DNA of 64,000 nt from positions 248,001 through 312,000 of the forward strand of contig NZ_JAYMGZ010000003.1 in assembly GCF_037078405.1 (NCBI RefSeq). Reading direction: 5' to 3'. Positions 7,249 to 14,986 of this stretch are shown piece after piece. Made by a program: the position numbers and the translations under genes. The number at the start of each line of letters is the position of its first letter. The first letter of the stretch is position 1. Below the pieces are notes generated by a model. That model saw only the letters and a program-made list of their open reading frames with translations, ran no database searches and was not told the DNA's origin. The stretch comes from Haloarcula sp. DT43 (lineage in GTDB: Archaea; Halobacteriota; Halobacteria; Halobacteriales; Haloarculaceae).

Positions 7249-9714
7249 TCAGTCGTCTCCGTCTCTCGCGTCGAGGGCGGCCCGCAGGTCCTCGTCAGTG
7301 AACGGCAGGTCGGTCAGGCGGACGCCGACGGCATCGCGAATGGCGTTCGACAGCGCCGGCGGCACGCCGTTGGTCGGGAGCTCTGCGATGGACTTCGCGC
7401 CGAAGGGACCCGTCGGCTCGTGGGTCTCGACGAGGATGGTCTCCATCGGCGGGTGGTCCGTCGTCCGGGGCATCCCGTACTGCCGGAAGCCCTGCACCTC
7501 GGGGTTACCCTCCTCGTCGAACGAGAGGCCGCCGCTGGTGGCGTACTCGAGGCTCATGTGTTCGCCGCCCTCGATCTGCCCCTCGACGAGGGCGGGATTG
7601 ATGGCGACGCCGCAGTCGGCCGCGAACACCAGCTTGTTCAGTTCGTACTCGCCGGTCTCCTCGTTCACCGTCACGTCCGCAAACTGCGCGCCGTAGGGCG
7701 GCGGGCTCTCGTCGGTCGAGTGGTTCCCGTCGCCGAGGATGTGCTCGCGCTCGTCGTCGCCGTAGGCCGCCTCGTACCCGATCTCGTCCAGCGAGACGCG
7801 GTTCCCGGTTTCCTCGCTGTACACCGCGCCGTCGCCGGTGTCGAGGACCTCGGGCGGTTCCTCGAGCAGCTTCGAGCCCCAGTCGAGCAGTCGCTCCTTG
7901 GCGTCCTCGGCTGCGTTCTTGACCGCGCGGCCGCTGATGTACGTTGTCGAGGAGGCGTACGCGCCGTAGTCGAAGGGCGTCAGGTCGGTGTCAGCGGCGA
8001 CGACGACGATATCTTCGGGCGGACAGCCGAGTACCTCCGCGGCGATCTGTGAGAACATCGTGTCCGCGCCGGTACCGGTGTCGACGCCGCCGACCTGGAG
8101 GTGGAAGCTCCCGTCCTCGTTCATCTTCACCTGGGCCGCGCCGAGTTCCTTGCCCGCGACGCCGCTGCCCTGCGCGATGAGGGCCATCCCGACGCCGCGG
8201 TGCAGGTGCGCTTCCTCGGGCTGTTCGAGGTCGTCGTAGCCGATTGCGTCCTTCCCGCGTTCGACGCACTCGCGGATGCCACAGGAGCGGATCTGCCGCT
8301 CGAATCGGTCGTCGTCTTTCAGGATCGCGACGCTCCGGTCGAGGTCCCCCTCGCGGACCGCGTTCCGCAGACGGAACTCGATCGGGTCGAGGTCGAGGCG
8401 GCGGGCCACCTCGTCCATGTGGGACTCGACGGCGAAGTGACCCTGCGGTGCGCCGTAGCCCCGCATCGCCGCGCCCATCGGGAGGTTCGTGTGGACCACG
8501 TCGCCCGAGAAGCGGACGTTCGGGACCCGCGGGTAGATGGGCAGGGGCTTCGTCCCGACGTTGTTCGCGACGGTCATGCCGTGCGTGCCGTAGGCCCCCG
8601 AGTTCGACAGCGTGTAGAGGTCCATCGCCTCAATGTCGCCGTCGTCGGTGACGGCCGTCCGCATTTGCATCCGCATCGGATGCCGGAAGCGAAGCGCGGT
8701 GAACTCCTCCCGTCGGGTCATCTCCAGTTTGACCGGGCGACCGGCCGCGAGATGGAGCGCGAACGTGATCGGCTCGATGGCCATCTCCTGTTTCGAACCG
8801 AACCCCGCGCCGATTCGGGGTTTCGTCACGCGCACGTCGCGGATGGGCACGTCGAACAGGTGCGAGATCTGCCGGCGCGTGTGGAAGGGGACCTGCGTCG
8901 CCGTGATGAACACGTGGCGGTCGTCCTCGTCGGTGTAGGCGATGGTGGCGTGTGGCTCCGGGACGCAGTGGGACTGGTACGGCGTCTCCCACTCGGTCTC
9001 GACGACGTGGACGCCCTCGCCGCTCGCCGCTGCCTCGAACGCCGCGTCCACGTCACCCAGTTCCCCCTCGAAGTGCGATTCGAGGTTCTTCGCGTAGTCC
9101 GCGCCCGATTGCTTGTTCTCCACGTCGTCCGTCTCGAACAGTTGGGGGGCGTCCTCGTCCAGCGCCGCCTCGGGGTCGAACACCGCGTCGAGTTCGCGGT
9201 ACTCGACCTCGACTTTGCGGGCCGCGCGGTCGGCGGTGTCCGCGTCCTCGGCGGCGACGGCCGCGACGGGGTCGCCGACGAACCGGACGTGCTCGCGCAG
9301 GACCGTCAGGTCCCATGGGCTGGGTTCCGGATAGGACTGGCCGGAACTGGAGTACAGTTCGTCCGGGACCACGTCGTCGAACGGCGTGATGACCGCGTAG
9401 ACGCCGTCCATCGCCTCGGCCGCGCTGGTGTCGATGGACTCGACGTGCCCGTGGGCGACGTCGCTGCGCACCACTTTTCCGTGGGCGAGGGCCGGGAACC
9501 GGTCCCGGTAATCGGCCGTGTAGCGTGCCTCGCCGGTGACGATCTTGCGCGCGTCGTCTTTCTCCTCGTCGGTCGTGATGCTCTCGCGCTCGTCCGGCGC
9601 CTTGCGGTCCGGTTCTCTCGCCGCGCCCTCCACCGTTCCGCCGGTGGCCTCCTCCTCCGCCCGTACGCCGTCGGGTCCGTCGTCGAGTTCCGATGCGTCC
9701 TCCGAGTCGCTCAT
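7249..9714 (-). CDS. Xanthine-dehydrogenase-family molybdenum hydroxylase, large subunit 1
   Basis: An 821-residue Mo-binding subunit. After an acidic 50-residue lead, the aldehyde-oxidase a/b hammerhead domain begins near KIVTGEARYTADY. Cofactor motifs follow: GAGFGSKQE, AMRGYGAPQGHF and VGGVDTGTGADT. The catalytic glutamate is Glu778 in KSIAELPTN, equivalent to the GVGE motif of xanthine dehydrogenase. Reaction: hydroxylation of a purine or other N-heterocycle at Mo. It overlaps its 2Fe-2S subunit gene (ATGA) and precedes the TusDCB-like genes. Substrate is inferred from the purine-type neighbourhood; nicotinate or other heterocycles are alternatives. Confidence 0.88.
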   Translation of the reverse strand: MSDSEDASELDDGPDGVRAEEEATGGTVEGAAREPDRKAPDERESITTDEEKDDARKIVTGEARYTADYRDRFPALAHGKVVRSDVAHGHVESIDTSAAEAMDGVYAVITPFDDVVPDELYSSSGQSYPEPSPWDLTVLREHVRFVGDPVAAVAAEDADTADRAARKVEVEYRELDAVFDPEAALDEDAPQLFETDDVENKQSGADYAKNLESHFEGELGDVDAAFEAAASGEGVHVVETEWETPYQSHCVPEPHATIAYTDEDDRHVFITATQVPFHTRRQISHLFDVPIRDVRVTKPRIGAGFGSKQEMAIEPITFALHLAAGRPVKLEMTRREEFTALRFRHPMRMQMRTAVTDDGDIEAMDLYTLSNSGAYGTHGMTVANNVGTKPLPIYPRVPNVRFSGDVVHTNLPMGAAMRGYGAPQGHFAVESHMDEVARRLDLDPIEFRLRNAVREGDLDRSVAILKDDDRFERQIRSCGIRECVERGKDAIGYDDLEQPEEAHLHRGVGMALIAQGSGVAGKELGAAQVKMNEDGSFHLQVGGVDTGTGADTMFSQIAAEVLGCPPEDIVVVAADTDLTPFDYGAYASSTTYISGRAVKNAAEDAKERLLDWGSKLLEEPPEVLDTGDGAVYSEETGNRVSLDEIGYEAAYGDDEREHILGDGNHSTDESPPPYGAQFADVTVNEETGEYELNKLVFAADCGVAINPALVEGQIEGGEHMSLEYATSGGLSFDEEGNPEVQGFRQYGMPRTTDHPPMETILVETHEPTGPFGAKSIAELPTNGVPPALSNAIRDAVGVRLTDLPFTDEDLRAALDARDGDD

Positions 9715-10298
9715 GTCTCGCCCCCCGAGCAGTCACACCTGCCGGGCGGACAGCCCGAATCGAGCGTCCCGCCGGCCGCGCCGTCGGGCGGTGCGTCCCC
9801 GTCGATCGGGGGGCCCCCGTCGGTCGCCACCGCGCGGCTCTCGTCCAGCCGGTCTGCGGCGTCGAGCACGGCCTCCACGATCTTCTTGTAGCCCGTACAC
9901 CGACAGAGGTTGTCCGAGAGGGCCTCACGGACCTCCCGCTCCGTCGGATCGGGGTTCTCATCCAGGAGCGCTTTCGAGCGCATGATCATCCCCGGGATGC
10001 AGAAGCCACACTGCAGCGCGGTGTTGTCCACGAAGGCCTGCTGGACCGGGTGCAGGTCGTCCTGCTCGCCGAGTCCCTCGATTGTCTGAACCGACGCCCC
10101 CTCGGCTTTCGTCACGGGCGTCACGCACGACAGCGTCGCCTCGCCGTCGACGTGGACCGTACAGAAGCCGCAGGCCCCGGTGTCACACCCTCGCTTCGCG
10201 CCGGTGTACCCGTTGGCCCGCAGCACGTCCAGGAGGGAGTCGGACTTCGACGCCTCGAACGTCTCCGTCTCGCCGTTCACGTCCAGTTCGATTTGCAT
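9711..10298 (-). CDS. 2Fe-2S subunit 1 of molybdenum hydroxylase
   Basis: A 195-residue CoxS/XdhC-type iron-sulfur protein. The plant-ferredoxin cluster is held by Cys38, Cys43, Cys46 and Cys58 (GCDTGACGFC...C), and the second cluster by Cys97, Cys100, Cys132 and Cys134 (CGFCIPGM, CRCTGY); all eight are present. It passes electrons out of the Mo centre. Start MQIELDVNGE is preferred by alignment with the second copy; an ATG three codons earlier is possible. The last 40 residues are an unusual Gly/Pro-rich tail ending CPPGRCDCSGG with three extra cysteines. No FAD subunit gene lies beside it. Confidence 0.9.
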   Translation of the reverse strand: MQIELDVNGETETFEASKSDSLLDVLRANGYTGAKRGCDTGACGFCTVHVDGEATLSCVTPVTKAEGASVQTIEGLGEQDDLHPVQQAFVDNTALQCGFCIPGMIMRSKALLDENPDPTEREVREALSDNLCRCTGYKKIVEAVLDAADRLDESRAVATDGGPPIDGDAPPDGAAGGTLDSGCPPGRCDCSGGET

Positions 10299-10401
10299 AT
10301 GGCTCATCAGCTCGCTAACTATATCGGCTACGTGACGCCCAGAACCGTAAATAGCTATCGCGGACAGCGGCTCGCACACGGGAATCTGTGGTCGCCGCCG
10401 G

Positions 10402-12852
10402 TCAGTGCTCGCGCTCGTCCAGTTTCGCGCGAATCTTCTCGGCGGTTATCGGCATCTCCCGGATTCGGACGCCGACGGCGTCACGGACGGCGTTCGACAG
10501 CGCCGGCGGGACCGTGTTCGTCGGCACTTCAGCGACGGACTTCGCGCCGAACGGACCCGTCGGCTCGTGGGTCTCGACGAGGATGGACTCGATGGGCGGC
10601 GTCTCGGTGGCCGACGGGAGGTGGTACTCGTCGAAGTCCGACACCTCGGCGCGGCCCGCCTCGTCGAGCGTGATGCCCTCGCTGACGGCCAGCTCGTAGC
10701 TCATGTGGTTCGCGCCCTCGACCTGGCCCTCGGCCATGCCGGGGTTGATGGCGACGCCGCAGTCGACGGCGACCACCAGCTTGTGGACGTCGAACTCGCC
10801 GGTCTCCTCGTTCACCGTCACGTCCACGAACTGGGCGGCGAAGGGCGGGGGGCTCTCCTCGGTGCAGTGGGTGCCCTTCCCGAGGATGTGCTCGCGCTCC
10901 TCGTCGCCGTAGGCCGCCTCGTAGCCGATATCTTCGAGCGTGACCGAGTCGCCGGTTTCCTCGCTGTACACCGTACCGTCGCCGGTGTCGAGGTCAGCCA
11001 CGGGCTCGTCCAGAAGCTTCGCCCCCCACTCCAAGATCCGCTCTCTGGCGTCTTCGGCGGCCTTCTTCACCGCCATCCCGCTGATGTAGGTGGTCGAAGA
11101 CGCGTACGCACCGTAGTCGAAGGGCGTCACGTCCGTGTCCGATGAGCGGACGACGATCTGCTCCTCGTCACAACCCAGCACCTCGGCTGCGATCTGGAGG
11201 AAGGCGGTGTCAGCGCCCGTGCCGATGTCGACGCCGCCGACCTGCAGGTGGAAGCTCCCGTCCTCGTTCATCATGAGCTGTGCGGCCCCGAGTTCGTCGC
11301 CGGCGACGCCGGTTCCCTGGGCGGACAGCGCCATGCCGACGCCGCGGTGCAGGTGGTCTTCCTCGGGCTGTTCCACGTCGTCCCAGCCGATGGCCGCCTT
11401 CCCGCGCTCGATGCACTCGTCGAGACCACAGGAGCGGATACGCCGTTCCGCCCCTTCGCCGCCCATCATCCCGGCGATTTCGTCCAGGTCGCCGACCTCC
11501 ATGTAGTGGCGCTGTCGGAACTCGACGGGGTCGAGGTCGAGGTCGCGGGCCACCTCGTCGAGGTGGCCCTCCAGCGCGAGCGTGCCCTGTGGCGCGCCGT
11601 AGCCCCGCATCGCACCGGTCTGGGGCGTGTTCGTGTGGACGATGTCGGCCTCGAAGTGGACGTTCGGGACCTTCGAGTACAGCGGCAGCGGCTTGCTCCC
11701 GACGTTACCCGCGACGGTCATGCCGTGACTGCCGTACGCGCCGGTGTTCGACAGCGCGTAGATGTCGATGGCCGCGATGTCGCCGTCGTCGGTGACGGCC
11801 GTCTTCGCCCTGACTTTCATCGGGTGGCGCGAGCGCATCGCGTAGAACTCCTCCTCGCGCGTGGCCTCGTACAGGACCGGGCGGTCGATTTCGAGCGAGA
11901 GGGCGAGCGGAATCGGTTCGACGACCATCGCCTGCTTGCCGCCGAACCCGCCGCCGACGCGCGGTTTCTTCACCCGGATGTCCCGGATGGGGATGTCGAA
12001 GAGGTGCGCCAGCTGGCGGCGCGTGTGGTTCGGGACCTGCGTGCTGGTGACGAGGACGTGGCGGTCGTCCTCGTTGCAGTAGGCCAGCGACGTGTGCTTC
12101 TCGACGTTGGCGTGGGACTGCCGGATGGTCTCCCACTCCGTCTCGTGGACGTGCACGTCGTCGCCGTCGAGGGCGCTCTCGGGGTCGCCGAGTTCCCCCT
12201 CGATGCTCGCCATGCGGTTGCGGTCGTAGTCGTGGCCGACGATTTCGTTCTCCACCTCGTCCTCGCCGAACAGCTGCGGCGCGTCGGCGTCGAAGGCCGC
12301 CTCGGGGTCGGTGACGTAGTCGTACGCCTCGTAGCTCACGTCGACGGCGTCGGCGGCGGCCCGGGCCGTCTCTGCGTCCTCTGCGGCGACGGCGGCGACG
12401 GGGTCGCCCACGTAGCGGACGTGCTCGTTCAGGACGTGCATGTCCCACGGACTGGGCTCGGGGTAGGACTGCCCGGCGCTGGTGTACTTCGCGTCGGGGA
12501 CCGCGTCGGAGTCCGGCGTGAGGACGGCCGCGACGCCGTCCATCGCCTCGGCCGCGCTCGTGTCGATGTCGGTGACCCGCCCGTGAGGAATCTCGCTGCG
12601 GACGACCGCGGCGTAGGCGAGGTCCGGATACCGCTCCTCGTAGTCGGCGGTGTACTTCGCCTGCCCGGTGACGAGCTTGCGGTCGTCGTACTTCTCGGCG
12701 CGCTGGGAGACGCTGTCGCGCTCGCCCGGCGAGAGGTCGTTGTTCGCCGGTTCGTCCCACTCCAGTGGGTGTTCCTCGACGCGCTCCTCTCCGACGCCCT
12801 CGGGCTGTGACGCCGTCCCCCCGTCGGCTTCGACCGTTTCGTCGTCACTCAT
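10402..12852 (-). CDS. Xanthine-dehydrogenase-family molybdenum hydroxylase, large subunit 2
   Basis: An 816-residue paralogue of the gene to its left, alike over nearly the whole length (for example ESILVETHEPTGPFGAKS against the same string in copy 1). It keeps the hammerhead entry KLVTGQAKYTADY, the Mo-cofactor loop GGGFGGKQ, AMRGYGAPQG and catalytic Glu775 in KSVAEVPTN. I took MSDDETVEADGG as start; the frame stays open upstream but only through the partner gene. It overlaps that partner by 8 bases. The two pairs look like a tandem duplication that has diverged, perhaps towards different substrates such as hypoxanthine and xanthine (inference). Confidence 0.88.
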   Translation of the reverse strand: MSDDETVEADGGTASQPEGVGEERVEEHPLEWDEPANNDLSPGERDSVSQRAEKYDDRKLVTGQAKYTADYEERYPDLAYAAVVRSEIPHGRVTDIDTSAAEAMDGVAAVLTPDSDAVPDAKYTSAGQSYPEPSPWDMHVLNEHVRYVGDPVAAVAAEDAETARAAADAVDVSYEAYDYVTDPEAAFDADAPQLFGEDEVENEIVGHDYDRNRMASIEGELGDPESALDGDDVHVHETEWETIRQSHANVEKHTSLAYCNEDDRHVLVTSTQVPNHTRRQLAHLFDIPIRDIRVKKPRVGGGFGGKQAMVVEPIPLALSLEIDRPVLYEATREEEFYAMRSRHPMKVRAKTAVTDDGDIAAIDIYALSNTGAYGSHGMTVAGNVGSKPLPLYSKVPNVHFEADIVHTNTPQTGAMRGYGAPQGTLALEGHLDEVARDLDLDPVEFRQRHYMEVGDLDEIAGMMGGEGAERRIRSCGLDECIERGKAAIGWDDVEQPEEDHLHRGVGMALSAQGTGVAGDELGAAQLMMNEDGSFHLQVGGVDIGTGADTAFLQIAAEVLGCDEEQIVVRSSDTDVTPFDYGAYASSTTYISGMAVKKAAEDARERILEWGAKLLDEPVADLDTGDGTVYSEETGDSVTLEDIGYEAAYGDEEREHILGKGTHCTEESPPPFAAQFVDVTVNEETGEFDVHKLVVAVDCGVAINPGMAEGQVEGANHMSYELAVSEGITLDEAGRAEVSDFDEYHLPSATETPPIESILVETHEPTGPFGAKSVAEVPTNTVPPALSNAVRDAVGVRIREMPITAEKIRAKLDEREH

Positions 12853-13396
12853 CGCAGTCACCCCCACAGCACCCGACTGACCTCGCGCCGCGGGACGGCG
12901 CACCGACCGACCGGCCGCCGTCGGCGGCGACGCCCTCCTCGCGCATCCGGCCGGCGGCGTCGAGTACCGCTTCGACGGGCTTCTGGTAGCCGGTGCAGCG
13001 ACAGACGTTGTCCTCAAGCGCCTCGCGGACCTCCCGCTCGGTCGGGTCCGGATTCTCGGATAGCAACGCCGTCGCCTCGACGATCATCCCCGGAATGCAG
13101 AAGCCACACTGGACGGCGAAGTTGTCCACGAAGGCCTGCTGGACCGGGTGTAAGTCGTCCTGCGTGCCCAGCGACGCGACCGTCCGAACGTCGCTGCCCT
13201 CGGCCTCGGTCGCGGCCATGCCACAGGCCATGCGTACCTCGTCGTCGACGAACACCTTCGACGCGCCGCAGGTGCCGCCGTCGCAGCCGCACTTCACGTC
13301 GATGTGGCCGTGCTGTCTCAGTACCGTCGCCAGGTCCTGCTCGGTCCCGGCTTCGACTGTCGTCCGCTCGCCGTTGAGTGTGAGTTGGATTTCCAC
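12845..13396 (-). CDS. 2Fe-2S subunit 2 of molybdenum hydroxylase, altered cluster ligand
   Basis: A 183-residue CoxS-type protein starting at GTG with a good Shine-Dalgarno-like GGAGGG 6 bases upstream on this strand, so this start is better than ATGs further out. The second cluster is intact (CGFCIPGM, CRCTGY). In the first cluster, Cys38, Cys43 and Cys58 remain but the third ligand is Ser46 (CGCDGGTCGAS); an extra Cys36 lies two residues before. I checked the codon: TCG, so it is not a reading-frame artefact. The tail ends CCGGDCDE with three more cysteines, like copy 1. Electron transfer may be tuned or the cluster may use Cys36 (inference). Confidence 0.88.
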   Translation of the reverse strand: MEIQLTLNGERTTVEAGTEQDLATVLRQHGHIDVKCGCDGGTCGASKVFVDDEVRMACGMAATEAEGSDVRTVASLGTQDDLHPVQQAFVDNFAVQCGFCIPGMIVEATALLSENPDPTEREVREALEDNVCRCTGYQKPVEAVLDAAGRMREEGVAADGGRSVGAPSRGARSVGCCGGDCDE

Positions 13397-13450
13397 GGAG
13401 TTCCCTCCAGTCTCTCGGCATGCGCTGTACACGCACGCCTGTTAGTGCCC

Positions 13451-13577
13451 AACTGTGGGACACTTCACATATATGTATGGTTCACAGGTCTCCGACGCCG
13501 GTGTTGCCGGCGGCCGCTCCCGGCAACATCCCGCCGCGACGCGACAGACGGGCCTACTGGCGACATATCCCACAGTT
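13451..13577. promoter_or_regulatory. Long-range inverted repeat upstream of hydroxylase pair 2
   Basis: AACTGTGGGA at 13451-13460 and its exact complement TCCCACAGTT at 13568-13577 flank a gap of 107 bases in the 221-base region upstream of the second hydroxylase pair. A TATA-like CACATATATG lies just inside the left arm, placing that arm between TATA box and transcript start for the leftward gene. Two distant operator halves bridged by a looping repressor, or chance, would explain this. Confidence 0.4.
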
Positions 13578-13581
13578 GCTG

Positions 13582-13597
13582 TGTGGCGTGTGCCACA
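13582..13597. promoter_or_regulatory. TGTGGC-GTGT-GCCACA palindrome
   Basis: A perfect 6-base inverted repeat with a 4-base spacer, about 190 bases upstream of the hydroxylase pair 2 start codon. The same TGTGGC/GCCACA half-sites recur in most other intergenic gaps of the purine island, so it is a candidate operator for a cluster regulator. No regulator of a known purine family is visible in the island itself. Confidence 0.45.
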
Positions 13598-13617
13598 TCT
13601 GTGACGGGCGTGGCCGC

Positions 13618-14850
13618 TCACTCGGCGGCCTTCGCACGGACCGCTTCGAGGAGGACCTCGGCCCCGGTGACGACGTCCTCCCACTCGGTGAACTCGCTCT
13701 CGCGGTGGCTGATGCCGTCGACGCTCGGGACGAAAATCATGCTCGTCGGCGTTATCTTGTTGAGGTAGTTCGCGTCGTGGCCCGCGCCGCTGACCAGTCG
13801 CGTGTATTCACAGCCGACCGTCTCGGCGGCGTCGACGACCGTGTCGATGCAGTCCCGGTCGAACGGGTCTGCGTCGACGCGCATGATTTGCTCGACCTCG
13901 TAGTCGAGTCCCTCGCGCTCGGCGGCGTTGGCGATTTCTCGCTCGATGCGCTCGATAGCCGCGTCGACCGCCGCGTCGTCGTACGAGCGGAAGTCGAGCG
14001 TGAACTCCACGCGCTCGGGGATGACGTTGATGGCGTTGGGCCACACGTCGACGCTACCGACCGTCCCGACGAGGTCCGTGCCCTCGGTCGCGGTGATGCG
14101 CCGGACCGCCCGCGTCACGTCCGCCGTGGCGACGAACGCGTCGTGGCGCATGTCCATCGGCGTCGGCCCGGCGTGGTTGGCCTGCCCCTCGAAGCTGACG
14201 TTCAGCCAGGCGAAGCCGAACACGCCCTCGACGGCGGCGACGGGGATGTCCTGCTGTTCGAGGAACGGCCCCTGTTCGACGTGCATCTCGAAGTAGCAGT
14301 GGATGTCGTCGGCCTCGCAGGGAACGTCGCCCTTGTAGCCGATGCGTTCGAGCTCCTCGCCGAACCGCTTGCCGTCTTTGTCCTCGCGCGCGTAGGCGTA
14401 GTCGAGGTCGAACACGTCGCAGTAGACGCCACTACCGAGCATGTCTGGCTGGAAGCGCACGCCCTCCTCGTTGCTCCAGGCGACGACCTCCAGCGGCCGC
14501 TCGGTCGTCTCGCCGGCGTCGTTCAGCGCCTCGACGACTTCGAGCGCGCCGAGGACGCCCACGACGCCGTCGTACCGCCCGCCGTTGTACTGGCTGTCGA
14601 CGTGTGAGCCGAACAGCACCGGCGCGGCGTCGCCGTCGGCTCCCTCCCGCCGGCCGAAGATGTTGCCCATCGTGTCGATTCGGACCGCCAGCCCGGCGTC
14701 CCGGAACCACTCGACGAGCGCGTCCCGGGCCTCTCGGTTTGCGTCCGAGAGGCTCGGCCTGTTCACTCCGCCCCGCTCCGTCGCGCCTATCTCGTTGAAC
14801 GTGTCGAATCGCCGTCTGAACCGCTCGCTGTCGAGACTGACGGATGGCAT
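13618..14850 (-). CDS. M20-family amidohydrolase (allantoate amidohydrolase / N-carbamoyl-amino-acid hydrolase)
   Basis: A 410-residue zinc or manganese hydrolase of the hydantoinase/carbamoylase group. Metal-site motifs are visible: GSHVDSQYNGGRYDG (His and Asp), the EEG acid pair in WSNEEGVRFQ, MHVEQGP (His), and GAGHDANYL near the C-terminus. FEGQANHAGPTPMDMRHDA is the dimerisation-domain signature. Such enzymes open allantoate or remove carbamoyl groups from N-carbamoyl amino acids. With an allantoinase-like gene 14 kb away, allantoate is the likely substrate. The start MPSVSLDSERFRRRFD gives the normal family length; the long open frame upstream runs through the divergent neighbour and is spurious. 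Confidence 0.88.
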   Translation of the reverse strand: MPSVSLDSERFRRRFDTFNEIGATERGGVNRPSLSDANREARDALVEWFRDAGLAVRIDTMGNIFGRREGADGDAAPVLFGSHVDSQYNGGRYDGVVGVLGALEVVEALNDAGETTERPLEVVAWSNEEGVRFQPDMLGSGVYCDVFDLDYAYAREDKDGKRFGEELERIGYKGDVPCEADDIHCYFEMHVEQGPFLEQQDIPVAAVEGVFGFAWLNVSFEGQANHAGPTPMDMRHDAFVATADVTRAVRRITATEGTDLVGTVGSVDVWPNAINVIPERVEFTLDFRSYDDAAVDAAIERIEREIANAAEREGLDYEVEQIMRVDADPFDRDCIDTVVDAAETVGCEYTRLVSGAGHDANYLNKITPTSMIFVPSVDGISHRESEFTEWEDVVTGAEVLLEAVRAKAAE

Positions 14851-14908
14851 TGGGTAGCTGTTCCGTGGCGTCGTCTTGAAGATTGCGTCGGGAGTGGGGT
14901 CACACACC

Positions 14909-14934
14909 TGTGGCACGCGACGCCCGCCGCCACA
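14909..14934. promoter_or_regulatory. TGTGGC...GCCACA pair in a divergent promoter
   Basis: In the 136-base gap between the amidohydrolase and D-aminoacylase-like genes, TGTGGC (14909-14914) and GCCACA (14929-14934) form an inverted pair with 14 bases between. Both half-sites extend into runs of CACACAC. It matches the words found upstream of other genes in the island and could control both divergent genes. Confidence 0.4.
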
Positions 14935-14986
14935 CACGGTCGGGGCCACCGAAAGAGCCAAACGACCGTTCCGCGAGTCGGCAGAC

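Noticed and set aside
8101-9891. 596-codon open frame antisense to hydroxylase large subunit 1
   Set aside because: Exact mirror of a gene with a full set of Mo-hydroxylase motifs; composition (Val/Arg/Asp/Leu repeats) is that of a shadow frame.
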